64,000 nt of DNA from Acidothermus sp. (lineage in GTDB: Bacteria > Actinomycetota > Actinomycetes > Acidothermales > Acidothermaceae), in NCBI GenBank assembly GCA_023512015.1, contig JAIMAI010000007.1:18274-82273 (forward strand), in the 5' to 3' direction. Shown piece after piece: positions 37,521 to 47,100 of this stretch. The position numbers and the translations under genes are program-made. The notes under the pieces are model-generated. The model was not told the origin of the DNA. It did not search any database and saw nothing but the letters and a program-made list of their open reading frames with translations. Every line of letters starts with the position of its first letter. Positions within the stretch are counted from its first letter, which is position 1.

Positions 37521-39995
37521 TCATTTGGTGCCGCGGAGGGTGGCCAGAATTGCCGGTAATTCCTCGGGTTTCACCAGCACGTCGCGGGCCTTGGATCCCT
37601 CGCTGGGGCCAACGATGCCGCGGGTCTCCATCAGGTCCATGAGCCGGCCGGCCTTGGCGAAGCCCACCCGCAGTTTGCGCTGCAGCATCGACGTCGAGCC
37701 GAATTGGGTGCTCACGACCAGCTCGACCGCCTGACACAGCAGGTCGAGATCGTCGCCGATCTCCTCGTCGATCTCCCGCCGCGTTTCGTCGCCCCCGAGG
37801 ACGTCGTCGCGGTAGGCCGGCTGCATCTGCCGCTTGCAGTGGGCCACCACGGCCTGCACTTCGGCCTCGGTGACGTAGGCGCCCTGCAGGCGAATCGGTT
37901 TGCTCGCCCCCATCGGGAGGAAGAGGGCGTCCCCGAGACCGACGAGTTTTTCGGCCCCCGGCTGGTCCAAGATGACCCGACTGTCGGCGAGGCTGGAGGT
38001 CGCGAACGCGAGCCGGGATGGGACGTTGGCTTTGATGAGCCCGGTGACGACGTCCACGCTCGGACGCTGGGTGGCGAGCACCAAGTGGATGCCGGCGGCA
38101 CGGGCGAGCTGTGTGATGCGGACGACGGCGTCTTCGACGTCGCGGGGGGCGACCATCATCAGATCGGCCAGCTCGTCAACGATCACGAGGAGGTACGGGT
38201 AGGGCCGATACACCCGCTCGCTTCCCGGAGGGGCGGCAAGCTGCCCTTTGCGCACCGCTCGATTGAAGTCGTCGATGTGCCGGAACCCGGAGGCAGCAAG
38301 GTCGTCGTAGCGCATGTCCATCTCGCGGACGACCCACTGCAGTGCTTCGGCGGCCTTCTTCGAGTTGGTGATGATCGGGGTGACGAGGTGCGGAATGCCG
38401 TCGTAGTGGGAGAGCTCCACCCGCTTCGGGTCAACCAAGACCATCCGGACGTCGTCGGGCGTCGCGCGGGTGAGGATCGAGGTGACGATCGTGTTGATGC
38501 AGGTCGATTTCCCCGACCCGGTGGCTCCGGCAACCAGGAGGTGGGGCATCTTCGCGAGATTGGCGCAGATGAAGCGGCCTTCGACGTCCTTTCCGAGCCC
38601 GACGACCATCGGGTGGTGATCGGAGGTCGCCACGGGTGAGCGCAGCACGTCGCCGAGGCTCACCAGGTCCCGGTCGGCGTTGGGGATTTCGATGCCGATC
38701 GCGGATTTCCCGGGGATCGGGGAGAGGATACGCACGTCGGCGCTGGCCACCGCGTAGGCGATGTTCTTGGACAGTGCGGTCACCCGCTCGACCTTGACAC
38801 CGGGTCCGAGCTCCACTTCGTAACGCGTCACGGTCGGGCCGCGAGTGAAACCGGTGACTGTGGCGTCGATGTCGAACTGCTCGAGGACGCCGGTGAGCGC
38901 CTCGACCACGGCGTCGTTGGCTCGGGTCCGGGCCTTGGTGGGGCTGCCTTCCCGCAGCAGGGTGGGTGGCGGGAGCTCGTAGGTGATGTCGCCGGAGAGC
39001 AGTAGTTGCTCGGCGCGGAGCGGGGGGTGCGGGGTCTCGGACGTTCCGTGAACCGATGCGGCCTCGGTGGCGTCGGCGTCCGGACGGCGTGAGGTTAGGG
39101 CCGACTCCTCGCTCGCGGCGGTCTCGGCCTCCGCGACCACGGCGGGCTGGGCGGGGACGAGGGGGGTGTCGAACGGACGGTCGGCGTGGTCGGCGTCCAC
39201 CGCATCGCCGGACCGTCGGCGTCGGCTCCTCGGGGTGCCCTTCGCGGGAACGTCGAGGGCGTCTGGGTCCTGCGGACGCCGGCGAAACCGCGCACGCAGC
39301 TCCGCCCACCGGCGGGGGATCGCGTTGATCGGGGTCGCGGTGACGACGAGCAACCCGAAGAGGGAGAGCAGCGCGAGCAACGGCACGGCGAGCCAGGCCG
39401 TCACGCCGGCCACCAGCGGCGCGGAAATAAGGAAGCCGGCCAGCCCTCCCGCCGAGCGCATGGCGTGAGCCCCTTGGGTGGGGTAAGGGGTGCCGTGGGC
39501 GATGTGCAGCAATCCCAGCACCCCGAGCCCGAGCGCAAGCCACCCGATCACGGCCCGGCCGGGGAGCACCGGCCGCTCCGGATGACGCAGGATGCGCCAG
39601 GCCAGCGCTCCGAAGCCCACGGGTACGGCGAGTGCCGCGGAGCCCACGAGCCCAGCGATGATCGCGACGACGATGCCGCCCAGAGGGTTGGGCAGGTGCC
39701 ACCACAAAGCTCCGGCCGTCACGATGGCCAGCGCGAGGACACCGAGACCGAGTCCGTCGCGCCGATGCGCCGGATCGAGGTCCCTGGCGTGCCGCCCGGC
39801 GAGGCGCACTGCGCCTCCGACGAGGTGGGCGACGCCGAGATACACCGCGCGGAGCAGCCTTGCGATCAGGACGACGAAGCGGCGCCCCGAGCGGCGCTTC
39901 GCAGCACGACGCACGGCGGGGCGAGGACGGCTGGGGGCACGGGTCGCCACGATCCCCGACGCTACCCCAGCGTTCACATCAGACGCAGCTGTCAC
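37521..39995 (-). CDS. ftsK: DNA translocase FtsK
   Basis: FtsK pumps DNA during septation and helps resolve chromosome dimers. The 824 residues comprise about four N-terminal membrane helices (for example LVGSAALAVPVGFGALAWRIL and APLVAGVTAWLAVPLLALLSLFGLL). An acidic linker and the motor follow, with Walker A GATGSGKSTCINTIVTS and Walker B LLVIVDELADLMM, then a C-terminal gamma winged helix that reads KOPS-type sites (TQFGSTSMLQRKLRVGFAKAGRLMDLME). The domain set is complete and the size is usual for actinobacteria. Confidence 0.95.
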   Translation of the reverse strand: MTAASDVNAGVASGIVATRAPSRPRPAVRRAAKRRSGRRFVVLIARLLRAVYLGVAHLVGGAVRLAGRHARDLDPAHRRDGLGLGVLALAIVTAGALWWHLPNPLGGIVVAIIAGLVGSAALAVPVGFGALAWRILRHPERPVLPGRAVIGWLALGLGVLGLLHIAHGTPYPTQGAHAMRSAGGLAGFLISAPLVAGVTAWLAVPLLALLSLFGLLVVTATPINAIPRRWAELRARFRRRPQDPDALDVPAKGTPRSRRRRSGDAVDADHADRPFDTPLVPAQPAVVAEAETAASEESALTSRRPDADATEAASVHGTSETPHPPLRAEQLLLSGDITYELPPPTLLREGSPTKARTRANDAVVEALTGVLEQFDIDATVTGFTRGPTVTRYEVELGPGVKVERVTALSKNIAYAVASADVRILSPIPGKSAIGIEIPNADRDLVSLGDVLRSPVATSDHHPMVVGLGKDVEGRFICANLAKMPHLLVAGATGSGKSTCINTIVTSILTRATPDDVRMVLVDPKRVELSHYDGIPHLVTPIITNSKKAAEALQWVVREMDMRYDDLAASGFRHIDDFNRAVRKGQLAAPPGSERVYRPYPYLLVIVDELADLMMVAPRDVEDAVVRITQLARAAGIHLVLATQRPSVDVVTGLIKANVPSRLAFATSSLADSRVILDQPGAEKLVGLGDALFLPMGASKPIRLQGAYVTEAEVQAVVAHCKRQMQPAYRDDVLGGDETRREIDEEIGDDLDLLCQAVELVVSTQFGSTSMLQRKLRVGFAKAGRLMDLMETRGIVGPSEGSKARDVLVKPEELPAILATLRGTK

Positions 39996-40095
39996 ACGCC
40001 GCGTCGCTTCTTGCCGTCCTCCGCGCGGCGATCAGCCGTCGGCGGCGGATTGGGTCGGTCGTGGATCGGGGCTCGGTCGGTCGTGAACCGCGGTA

Positions 40096-41781
40096 TCAGA
40101 CCTCGACGACCACGGGGATGATCATCGGGCGGCGTCGGTAGGTTTCGTTCACCCAGCGGCCCACGGTGCGGCGGACTACCTGTTCCAGCTCCGAGCCGTC
40201 CACCATCCCGTCGGCGATGGCGTCCTCGACGGCTCCCGCTACCCGCGGCAGGACGTCGACCAACGCGGCGTCGTCGATGCCCGAACCCCGCGCGTGCACC
40301 TCCGGGCCCCCTACGACCTTGCCGGCGGCCGCGTCGACGACGACCACCACGGAGACGAACCCTTCTTCTCCGAGAATTCGCCGGTCCTTGAGGGACGTCT
40401 CGGTGACCTCTCCGACCGACAGCCCGTCGACGTAGACGTAGCCGCAGTGCACCGCGCCGACGACGCTGGCCCGACCGTCGACCAGGTCGACGACCATGCC
40501 GTTCTCGGCGAGCACGACCCGGTCGGGGAAGACCCCGGTGAGTTTGGCCAATTCTCCGTGGGCCCGCAGGTGTCGCCATTCACCGTGGATCGGAAGGAAA
40601 TTACTGGGTCGGGTGAGGTTGAGCACGTAGAGCAATTCTCCGGCCGGTGCGTGGCCGGAGACGTGCACCAAGGCATTTCCTTTGTGGACGACGTTCGCTC
40701 CCCACCGCCCGAGCCCGTTGATGACCCGGTACACCGCGGATTCGTTGCCGGGGATGAGCGAACTGGCCAGCACGACGGTGTCGCCGGGTTCGATCCGTAC
40801 CGCGTGGTCGCGGTTCGCCATCCGAGAAAGCGCCGACAGAGGTTCTCCTTGCGAGCCGGTGGAGACCAACACCACGCGGTCCGGAGGCAATTCGTCGATT
40901 TCGCGCGCGTCGACCAACAGATCCGGCGGAACCCGCAGATATCCGAGGTCACGGGCTACTCCCATGTTGCGGACCATCGAGCGTCCGACGAACGCGACTT
41001 TGCGTCCGAATTCGTGGGCGATGTCCAGCACCTGCTGCACCCGATGGACGTGACTTGCGAAACACGCCACGATGACCCGCCGGGTCGCACGCGAGAAGAT
41101 ATCCCGCAGCACCGGTGCGATGTCACGTTCGGGGGTGACGAAACCAGGAATTTCGGCATTCGTGGAGTCTGCCATGAGCAGATCGACACCCTCGGCGCCC
41201 AGCCGCGCGAAACCGGCGAGATCGGTGAGTCTCCCGTCCAACGGGAGCTGGTCCATCTTGAAATCCCCGGTGTGCAGCACGAGACCGGCAGGGGTGCGCA
41301 ACGCGACCGCCAGCCCGTCGGGAATCGAGTGGTTGACGGCGAAGAATTCACAATCGAAAGGACCGAGACGCTCCCGACTGCCTTCGCGAACGGTGAGGCT
41401 GTAGGGGGTGATGCGATGCTCGGCGAGTTTCGATTCGGCGAAAGCCAAGGTGAGCGGCGAACCGACCAGCGGAAGGTCGGGACGTTCGCGGAGCAGGAAA
41501 GGAATCGCCCCGATGTGGTCCTCGTGCCCGTGGGTGAGCACCAGGGCTTCCACTGCGTCCAGCCGGTCCCGGATGTAGTCGAAATCCGGCAGGATGAGAT
41601 CAACGCCTGGCTGATCAGGATCGGGAAACAGCACCCCGCAATCGACGATGAGCAGCCGACCGCCGAATTCGAAGACGGTCATGTTCCGCCCTACTTCCCC
41701 GAGGCCGCCGAGCGCAACGATGCGCAGGCCGTGCGGCGGAAGCGGCGGTGGGGGACCGAGTTCGGGATGCGGGTGACTCAC
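40096..41781 (-). CDS. rnj: Ribonuclease J
   Basis: RNase J is a metallo-beta-lactamase-fold ribonuclease with endo and 5'-3' exo activities in mRNA decay and rRNA processing. In 561 residues the zinc motif is LTHGHEDHIGAIPFLL (HxHxDH, about 84). Other motifs are LHTGDFKMDQLPLDG, ADSTNAEIPG, STGSQGEPLSALSRMA and HVSGHAP. The start overlaps the dapA stop (ATGA, 41778-41781), an arrangement conserved in actinobacteria. Confidence 0.96.
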   Translation of the reverse strand: MSHPHPELGPPPPLPPHGLRIVALGGLGEVGRNMTVFEFGGRLLIVDCGVLFPDPDQPGVDLILPDFDYIRDRLDAVEALVLTHGHEDHIGAIPFLLRERPDLPLVGSPLTLAFAESKLAEHRITPYSLTVREGSRERLGPFDCEFFAVNHSIPDGLAVALRTPAGLVLHTGDFKMDQLPLDGRLTDLAGFARLGAEGVDLLMADSTNAEIPGFVTPERDIAPVLRDIFSRATRRVIVACFASHVHRVQQVLDIAHEFGRKVAFVGRSMVRNMGVARDLGYLRVPPDLLVDAREIDELPPDRVVLVSTGSQGEPLSALSRMANRDHAVRIEPGDTVVLASSLIPGNESAVYRVINGLGRWGANVVHKGNALVHVSGHAPAGELLYVLNLTRPSNFLPIHGEWRHLRAHGELAKLTGVFPDRVVLAENGMVVDLVDGRASVVGAVHCGYVYVDGLSVGEVTETSLKDRRILGEEGFVSVVVVVDAAAGKVVGGPEVHARGSGIDDAALVDVLPRVAGAVEDAIADGMVDGSELEQVVRRTVGRWVNETYRRRPMIIPVVVEV

Positions 41782-42743
41782 CCCTGCCGCTCCCCCGCCC
41801 CCGACGAGGGTTCGGCCGGCTGCGACCCAGTCGTGTCGCCGTCCGCGAATTCGGCGAATCCCGCCGCGGTGAGGTCACGGCGGAGCTGGTCCACTTGTTC
41901 GGGCGTCGCGTCGACCAGCGGCGGGCGGACCGGTCCGCCGGGGAGTCCCGCGAGACGCAGCGCCGCCTTGGCGAGAACGACGCCTTGGGTGCGGAAGAAA
42001 CCGGTGAAAACCGGCAGCAAGCGACGATGCAAAGTGAGCGCCCCTTCGACGTCGCCGTCGAGATAAGCGGAAATCATCGCCTTCGTCTGCGCACCGAACA
42101 AATGAGTGGGGACGCCGACCACCCCGACCGCCCCGATCGCCAACAACGGAAGGGTGTTCTTGTCGTCCCCCGAATAAAAGGCCAAGTCGCTGCGGGCCAT
42201 CACCCAAGAGCTCTCCTCGAAATTCCCCTTGGCGTCCTTCACCGCGACGATCCGCTCGTGCTCGGCCAGCCGCACCATGGTCTCCGGTTCGATCGCCGTG
42301 GCGGTGCGGCCCGGAATGTCGTAGAGCATGACCGGGAGGCCGGTGGCGTCCGCGACCTGCCGGAAATGCGCCAGCAGTCCCGCCTGCGGCGGCTTGGAGT
42401 AGTAAGGGGTGACGACGAGCAGGCCGTGTGCTCCGGCCTTTTCCGCGGTCTGCGCGAGTTCGATGGTGTGTCGGGTGTCGTTGGTACCGACGCCGGCGAT
42501 GACGGTCGCGCGGTCTCCCACCGCTTCCAGGACGGCGCGCAGCAGCCGCTCCTTTTCGTCGTCCGTCGTGGTGGGGGACTCGCCCGTCGTCCCACTGATC
42601 ACAAGGCCGTCGTTGCCGTGGCCGACAAGGTAGCTGGCCAGCCGCTGGGCCCCGGAGAGATCGAGCGCGCCGTACCGCGTGAACGGCGTGACCATGGCGG
42701 TGAGGACCCGGCCGAAGGGGGCCGGACGCGTAGCAGAGGTCAT
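41778..42743 (-). CDS. dapA: 4-hydroxy-tetrahydrodipicolinate synthase
   Basis: DapA condenses pyruvate and aspartate semialdehyde, the first step of the lysine/DAP branch. I set the start at ATG 42743 (MTSATRPAPFGRVLTAMVTPF), 321 residues. Motifs are GTTGESPTTTDDEK, the Tyr of MLYDIPGRTATAI, and the Schiff-base Lys in VAVKDAKGNF. With dapB (49.0 kb) and dapF (13.1 kb) it supplies DAP for the wall. The C-terminal ~25 residues are Gly/Ser/Glu-rich and outside the barrel. Confidence 0.96.
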   Translation of the reverse strand: MTSATRPAPFGRVLTAMVTPFTRYGALDLSGAQRLASYLVGHGNDGLVISGTTGESPTTTDDEKERLLRAVLEAVGDRATVIAGVGTNDTRHTIELAQTAEKAGAHGLLVVTPYYSKPPQAGLLAHFRQVADATGLPVMLYDIPGRTATAIEPETMVRLAEHERIVAVKDAKGNFEESSWVMARSDLAFYSGDDKNTLPLLAIGAVGVVGVPTHLFGAQTKAMISAYLDGDVEGALTLHRRLLPVFTGFFRTQGVVLAKAALRLAGLPGGPVRPPLVDATPEQVDQLRRDLTAAGFAEFADGDTTGSQPAEPSSGAGERQG

Positions 42744-42805
42744 GGAGTAACGGTACCGTCCAGCCGGGTCGCGGGCGGTGACGAGCACCGGAGCGTGCAC
42801 AGTAA

Positions 42806-42937
42806 GACACCCCACCGGTCGAGCAGTCGGGGGTCCACAAGACCGGCGAGGTGCACTCCAACTATGCCATGATCGCGAAGTTCTTGGATTCGATTCGGGA
42901 AACCGTCATGCGCCTGATCGAAGTGTGGGCGACGTGA
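42806..42937 (+). pseudogene. Orphan coding-like fragment between dapA and thyX
   Basis: One plus-strand frame reads for 43 codons between a TAA (42803-42805) and a TGA (42935-42937). It ends GEVHSNYAMIAKFLDSIRE and then TVMRLIEVWAT. It has no start codon before the internal ATG at 42869 and no visible ribosome site. The amphipathic C-terminal helix looks protein-like, so this may be the tail of a lost gene. I do not recognise the family, and it could be chance. Confidence 0.3.
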
Positions 42938-42968
42938 GCTCTGGTCGACCCGCAGTTCGTTCGATCGT

Positions 42969-43712
42969 TCACGGGGCGACCCGGCCGTGGGCTTCGAACG
43001 CCTCGTGGGTCAGCGGCATGAGCCGCGCCCACTCCTCCTCCATCCGCTCGGCCACCATCTCGATTTCCCGCTGCGGAAAACTCGGGAAACGGCTGCCTTC
43101 GCGGCGGGTGCGAAGCGAGAGGAAGTTCATGAGGGAGCGGGCGTTGAGGGTCACGTACGCCGAGGAGTAGATCGCGACCGGGAGGACGCCACGAGCGACT
43201 TCCCGGGCCACCCCCGCCTCCAGCATCTCCAGATACGCCTCGTACGCCTGCTCACAGGCCCGCTTCGTCGCCTCCTCCACAATCTTGTGCTGCTCGGGGG
43301 TGCCGGGGCCGAACTCGTAGTGGCCCGGTTTGCCCTGCTGCACCAACTTGCGATCGGGGCCGGGGACGTAGAAGACGGGGCGAAGTTGCCGGTAACGCCC
43401 GGATTCCTCGTTGTATGAGGCGATGCGATGCCGCATCATCTCCCGAAACACGAAGATCGGCGCTTGAACGTAGAAGGTCATGGAATTGTGCTCGAACGGC
43501 GTGCCGTGCCGATCCCGCATCAGGAAGTTGATGAGCCCCTTGGAGCGGGCGGGGTCAGCGTGGACGTCGTCCAGCGACTGCTCCCCTTTCGTGGACACCC
43601 GAGCCGCAAAGATCACATCCGCGTCGCTGGCCGCCGCGCGGACCAACTCCACCGTCACGTCGCTACGGAACTCGATCTCGTGTCGGAGTGGCTCGCTTGC
43701 GGACTGGCTCAT
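42969..43712 (-). CDS. thyX: Flavin-dependent thymidylate synthase ThyX
   Basis: ThyX makes dTMP from dUMP using FAD and methylenetetrahydrofolate. ATG 43712 follows GAGGAGGTGCGCCC, giving 247 residues. The family signature RHR-x7-S is present as RHRIASYNEESGRY. The C-terminus RSLMNFLSLRTRREGSRFPSFPQREIE is typical. It lies upstream of dapA in the usual order, but here it is preceded by a decayed HEPN fragment and a broken second thyX. Confidence 0.96.
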   Translation of the reverse strand: MSQSASEPLRHEIEFRSDVTVELVRAAASDADVIFAARVSTKGEQSLDDVHADPARSKGLINFLMRDRHGTPFEHNSMTFYVQAPIFVFREMMRHRIASYNEESGRYRQLRPVFYVPGPDRKLVQQGKPGHYEFGPGTPEQHKIVEEATKRACEQAYEAYLEMLEAGVAREVARGVLPVAIYSSAYVTLNARSLMNFLSLRTRREGSRFPSFPQREIEMVAERMEEEWARLMPLTHEAFEAHGRVAP

Positions 43713-43834
43713 GGGCGCACCTCCTCGGGTAGGCGGGCGAGGACGGCCTCGCATGCCTGCCTAGCGATCACCAGGGCTTCCTCCGCTTACTCCGGCGAAA
43801 GCTCCTGGGGAGCTCCCGGATAGTGCGCGGTCCG
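43709..43834 (-). pseudogene. 3' end of a HEPN-domain gene, broken by a stop codon
   Basis: The minus strand encodes RTAHYPGAPQELSPE, then TAA, then AEEALVIARQACEAVLARLP and EEVRP, ending in TGA that overlaps the thyX ATG by 4 bases. The YPGAP...SPE-AEEAL.IAR.....VLARLP pattern is how small HEPN proteins (MNT-HEPN toxin class) end. No N-terminal part or nucleotidyltransferase partner is present. The fragment begins exactly where similarity to thyX stops. The family assignment rests on about 40 residues. Confidence 0.5.
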
Positions 43835-44000
43835 AAACACGAAGATCGGCGCTTGAACGTAGGAAGGTCATCGAATTGCGCTCGAACGACGTGCCGTGCC
43901 GATCCGCGAAGATCGCGTCCGCGCCGCTGGCCGCCGCGCGGAGCAGCTCCACGGGCACATCGCCGCGGTACTCGATCTCGCGTCGAAGTGGCTCGCTCAC
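43835..44000 (-). pseudogene. Truncated and rearranged second copy of thyX
   Basis: From GTG 44000 the frame reads SEPLRREIEYRGDVPVELLRAAASGADAIFA, parallel to the intact ThyX N-terminus, then jumps to DRHGTSFERNSMTF. Exactly 30 codons (90 bases) are missing in frame. The join lies at a short homology (CCGC). One extra base after MTF then shifts the frame, and similarity ends 28 bases later against the HEPN remnant. DNA similarity to thyX is very high over 43832-43905 versus 43443-43515 and lower over the N-terminal block. Confidence 0.85.
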
Positions 44001-44172
44001 GGGCTAGACGTTAGCAGGGCTCCCCGCGGCAAGCTCTCGCCCACGTGCCAGCCCCACTCCATCCCTTTCGTTGGGTACTCAAAGGGCCTTCTCGGAAATG
44101 CCATGCGTTGGTTCACCTCTTCAGGTACGCTGCCACCATGATCTATTCGTTCAAGCTGCTCTCACAAAAGGC

Positions 44173-47100
44173 ATGAAACAAATGGAACATTCGGAACGGA
44201 TCGGACAAAGCCCCTTCGCTAGGCTGCTCCAGGCCTACTCCGAAATACTCAGTCGCCAGCAGTACACCATTACAGCTCTCAGCAAATGGCCCTCCGAACG
44301 CAGCCGGCGCGCGCCGGACTTTGCCTGGATTGGCGACGACATCTCATCGGAGCAACTCTTCATGGGCACGGGACAGGCTATCATCAAGAGCTCGCACGAC
44401 GCGTTCGCTGACGTCCGGCGAATGTGCGCGACCCTGGAGGTCAACCCATACGACCGCGAGCTCCTTTACGGATATCCTTGTGTCATAGGCAGGACTGGAG
44501 ACGGCATAATACGTGGACCTCTCTTGTTTACCTCAATCTCAGTCCAACCTATGCGTCGCGATCTTTGTCTTGAGCTCGCAGACACCCAGTTGCGATTCAA
44601 TCCCTACCTGTTCGACCGCGGCGGCGATCCCGAGCTTCAGAGCCATCGACTCGCAGAGCTCGTTCGAGAAGTGCCAGAACTTCCACTCACCCCAGAGAAA
44701 TTAAGAGATTTTGTCTCCGTATTGCGCAGGGAGATACCGGAGCTTGAAGTGGCAGCGGACCTGGGCGGTGCTTTCACCTCCCCACCAGACCGTCCGACAG
44801 CGGAAACACCCCTAACCCTCATAGACCAAGCTGTCCTGCTGATCGCGCCTAAATACAACTACTTCCTGCAAAACGACTTAAGGACCATCACTGAGAGTGA
44901 CCACGGAGATGCCGCATTCGCGCTCAAGTCGCTTCTTTACGGTGCGACCGATACTCGCCAGACCGAAATCACTTCAGATACAGTCGATCGCGCTAACCTC
45001 TACTTTCCATTCCCAGCGAACCGGGCCCAGCGTAAAGTTGCACTTCTCGTCGAGGACGAAACAACATCACTGATACACGTCGAGGGACCCCCAGGAACAG
45101 GCAAGAGTCATACCATCGCAAATCTCGCATGTCACCTCGCCGCAACCGGGCGTAATGTCCTTATAACATCACAAAAGGATCAGGCGCTAAAGGTAGTCGA
45201 CGAAAAACTGCGCGAGCTAAATTGCCCCCATCTACCGGCAACACTGCCGCGCGACGCCGCAGGGCGTGCTGCGCTGGCCCGCCAACTCGAGTCGATCAAA
45301 GCCGATCGGGTTAGCAGTGAGGTACAGAGAGATCGCGATGAGTGTTCGAGCCGCCATGATCGGATAGCAGCCACTCTCGCTCAAGCGCACGACGCCTTAA
45401 CGACGGCCCGCGAGCTAGAACATCGTCTCGCCCACAACGCCAGGGCCCGTGTCGAGGCGCGCAATATCATAGCCACACTCAGGCCGAGATGGGAGCTCCG
45501 AAAGGCGAGTCACGCCTTGCGCCGCCTCGGCGAGGACACAGACGCGATAGGTCGAAAAGCTCGGCACGAGCGTGAGCGCGCGCGCGCCTACGCGTCTAGA
45601 TTGATGGCCCTCGACGCCGAACTGCGAATAGCAAGTGCAACGCGCGCCACGCGCAACGTCCTCCGCGACATGAAAAAACTTTTGGCGAAGAACGATAAGA
45701 GAGCCGCCAACTACCGGCACTTCGACGACTGGAAAAACAACCCTGCGCGGGCAAGAGCACTGCTGTCCGTATTACCAGTATGGATCATGTCTCCCGACGA
45801 CGTAGCCCGACTGTTTCCCTGCGAGCCCGGACTATTCGACGTCGTCATCGTCGATGAAGCATCCCAAGTAGATCTCCCGTCGATCTTTCCGACTCTTTAT
45901 CGTGCGAAAAAGGCAGTCGTGGTCGGAGACACAAAGCAAATGCAGGCAGCCCGCTTCAAGATGATCAAAAGCGAAATAGTCAATGAGACATTTGCCCGCT
46001 ACGAGCTGAACCAGCTTCTCCAGATCGACGAGCTAGATCCACGCGGCATATCGCTTCTGGATCTCGCTGCCAGCCGATGCGACGAAGAAGTTCTCCTCGA
46101 TGAGCACTTCAGGTCACTGCCGCCTATTATAGAATTCTCAAATAGGAAATGGTATGACGGAAGACTGCGAATAATGACAGACATGCGCAAGAAGCGTTTC
46201 GGATCGCCGGAGCAGGCTGCTGTAGAGCTACATTTCGTTGAGGGCGGTTACGTTAAGGACGGGCAGACAAACGAGCCTGAGGCTCGTAGCCTTCTTGAAT
46301 TTTTGAAAGGGTTACTCAAGAATCCGAGCTATCATGAGGCAAGTATGGGAATCCTCTGTCTTTTCGACGAGCAGGCGGACCTGATCCAGAAGATGGTTCT
46401 CGAAGAGATCTCCGCCGAAGACCGGGAACGTCATCGCATAGTGGTTGCACAGCCAGACGGGTTCCAAGGAGATGAACGCGACGTCATACTGTACTCATTA
46501 TCATGGGACGACAATGGCATGTCACGGCAAGCCCTCTCCCAACGACAGCGTGACGATCTACATATACAGGGAATGCTAAACGTAATGTTCACCCGCGCAA
46601 GGGACGAGATTCATATATTCCACTCGGCTCCGATCAAGTCATTCGCTATGGCAAGCGGAAACAAAGGCGTCCTTCAAGAATGGCTAGAGCATTGTGAGGA
46701 AGCGCAGAAACGGAAGCGGTCTCCAGACGCGAAGCTCGGCAAAGTAGACTCCGAGTTCGAGGCACAAGTAGCCGACGCTTTGCAGTCACGAGGAGTCGAA
46801 GTAATACATCAATACCCGGCATGCGGTTATCGAATCGATCTCGTGTGTAAATCTGGTGATCGGTGGGTGGGAGTCGAATGCGACGGTGAACGTTACCACC
46901 TCGATGAACTGGGGAATCAGCGACCCGAGGACCTTTACCGGCAAGACGTTCTCGAACGTGCAGGATGGACCATCGTGCGGATACCATACAGTAAGTGGCG
47001 ACGCAATCCCGAGGAGCAGATCGAGAAGGTCTTGTCTGTTCTGGCCGGCAACGGCGAGCGCGGCGATACTACCTGTAAAGGTCAGAATGCATCCTCTGAC

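Noticed and set aside
43443..43905. Pair of ~73-bp near-identical segments considered as inverted or insertion-sequence ends
   Set aside because: They are direct copies of the same part of thyX and are fully explained by the thyX relic. No transposase is present.
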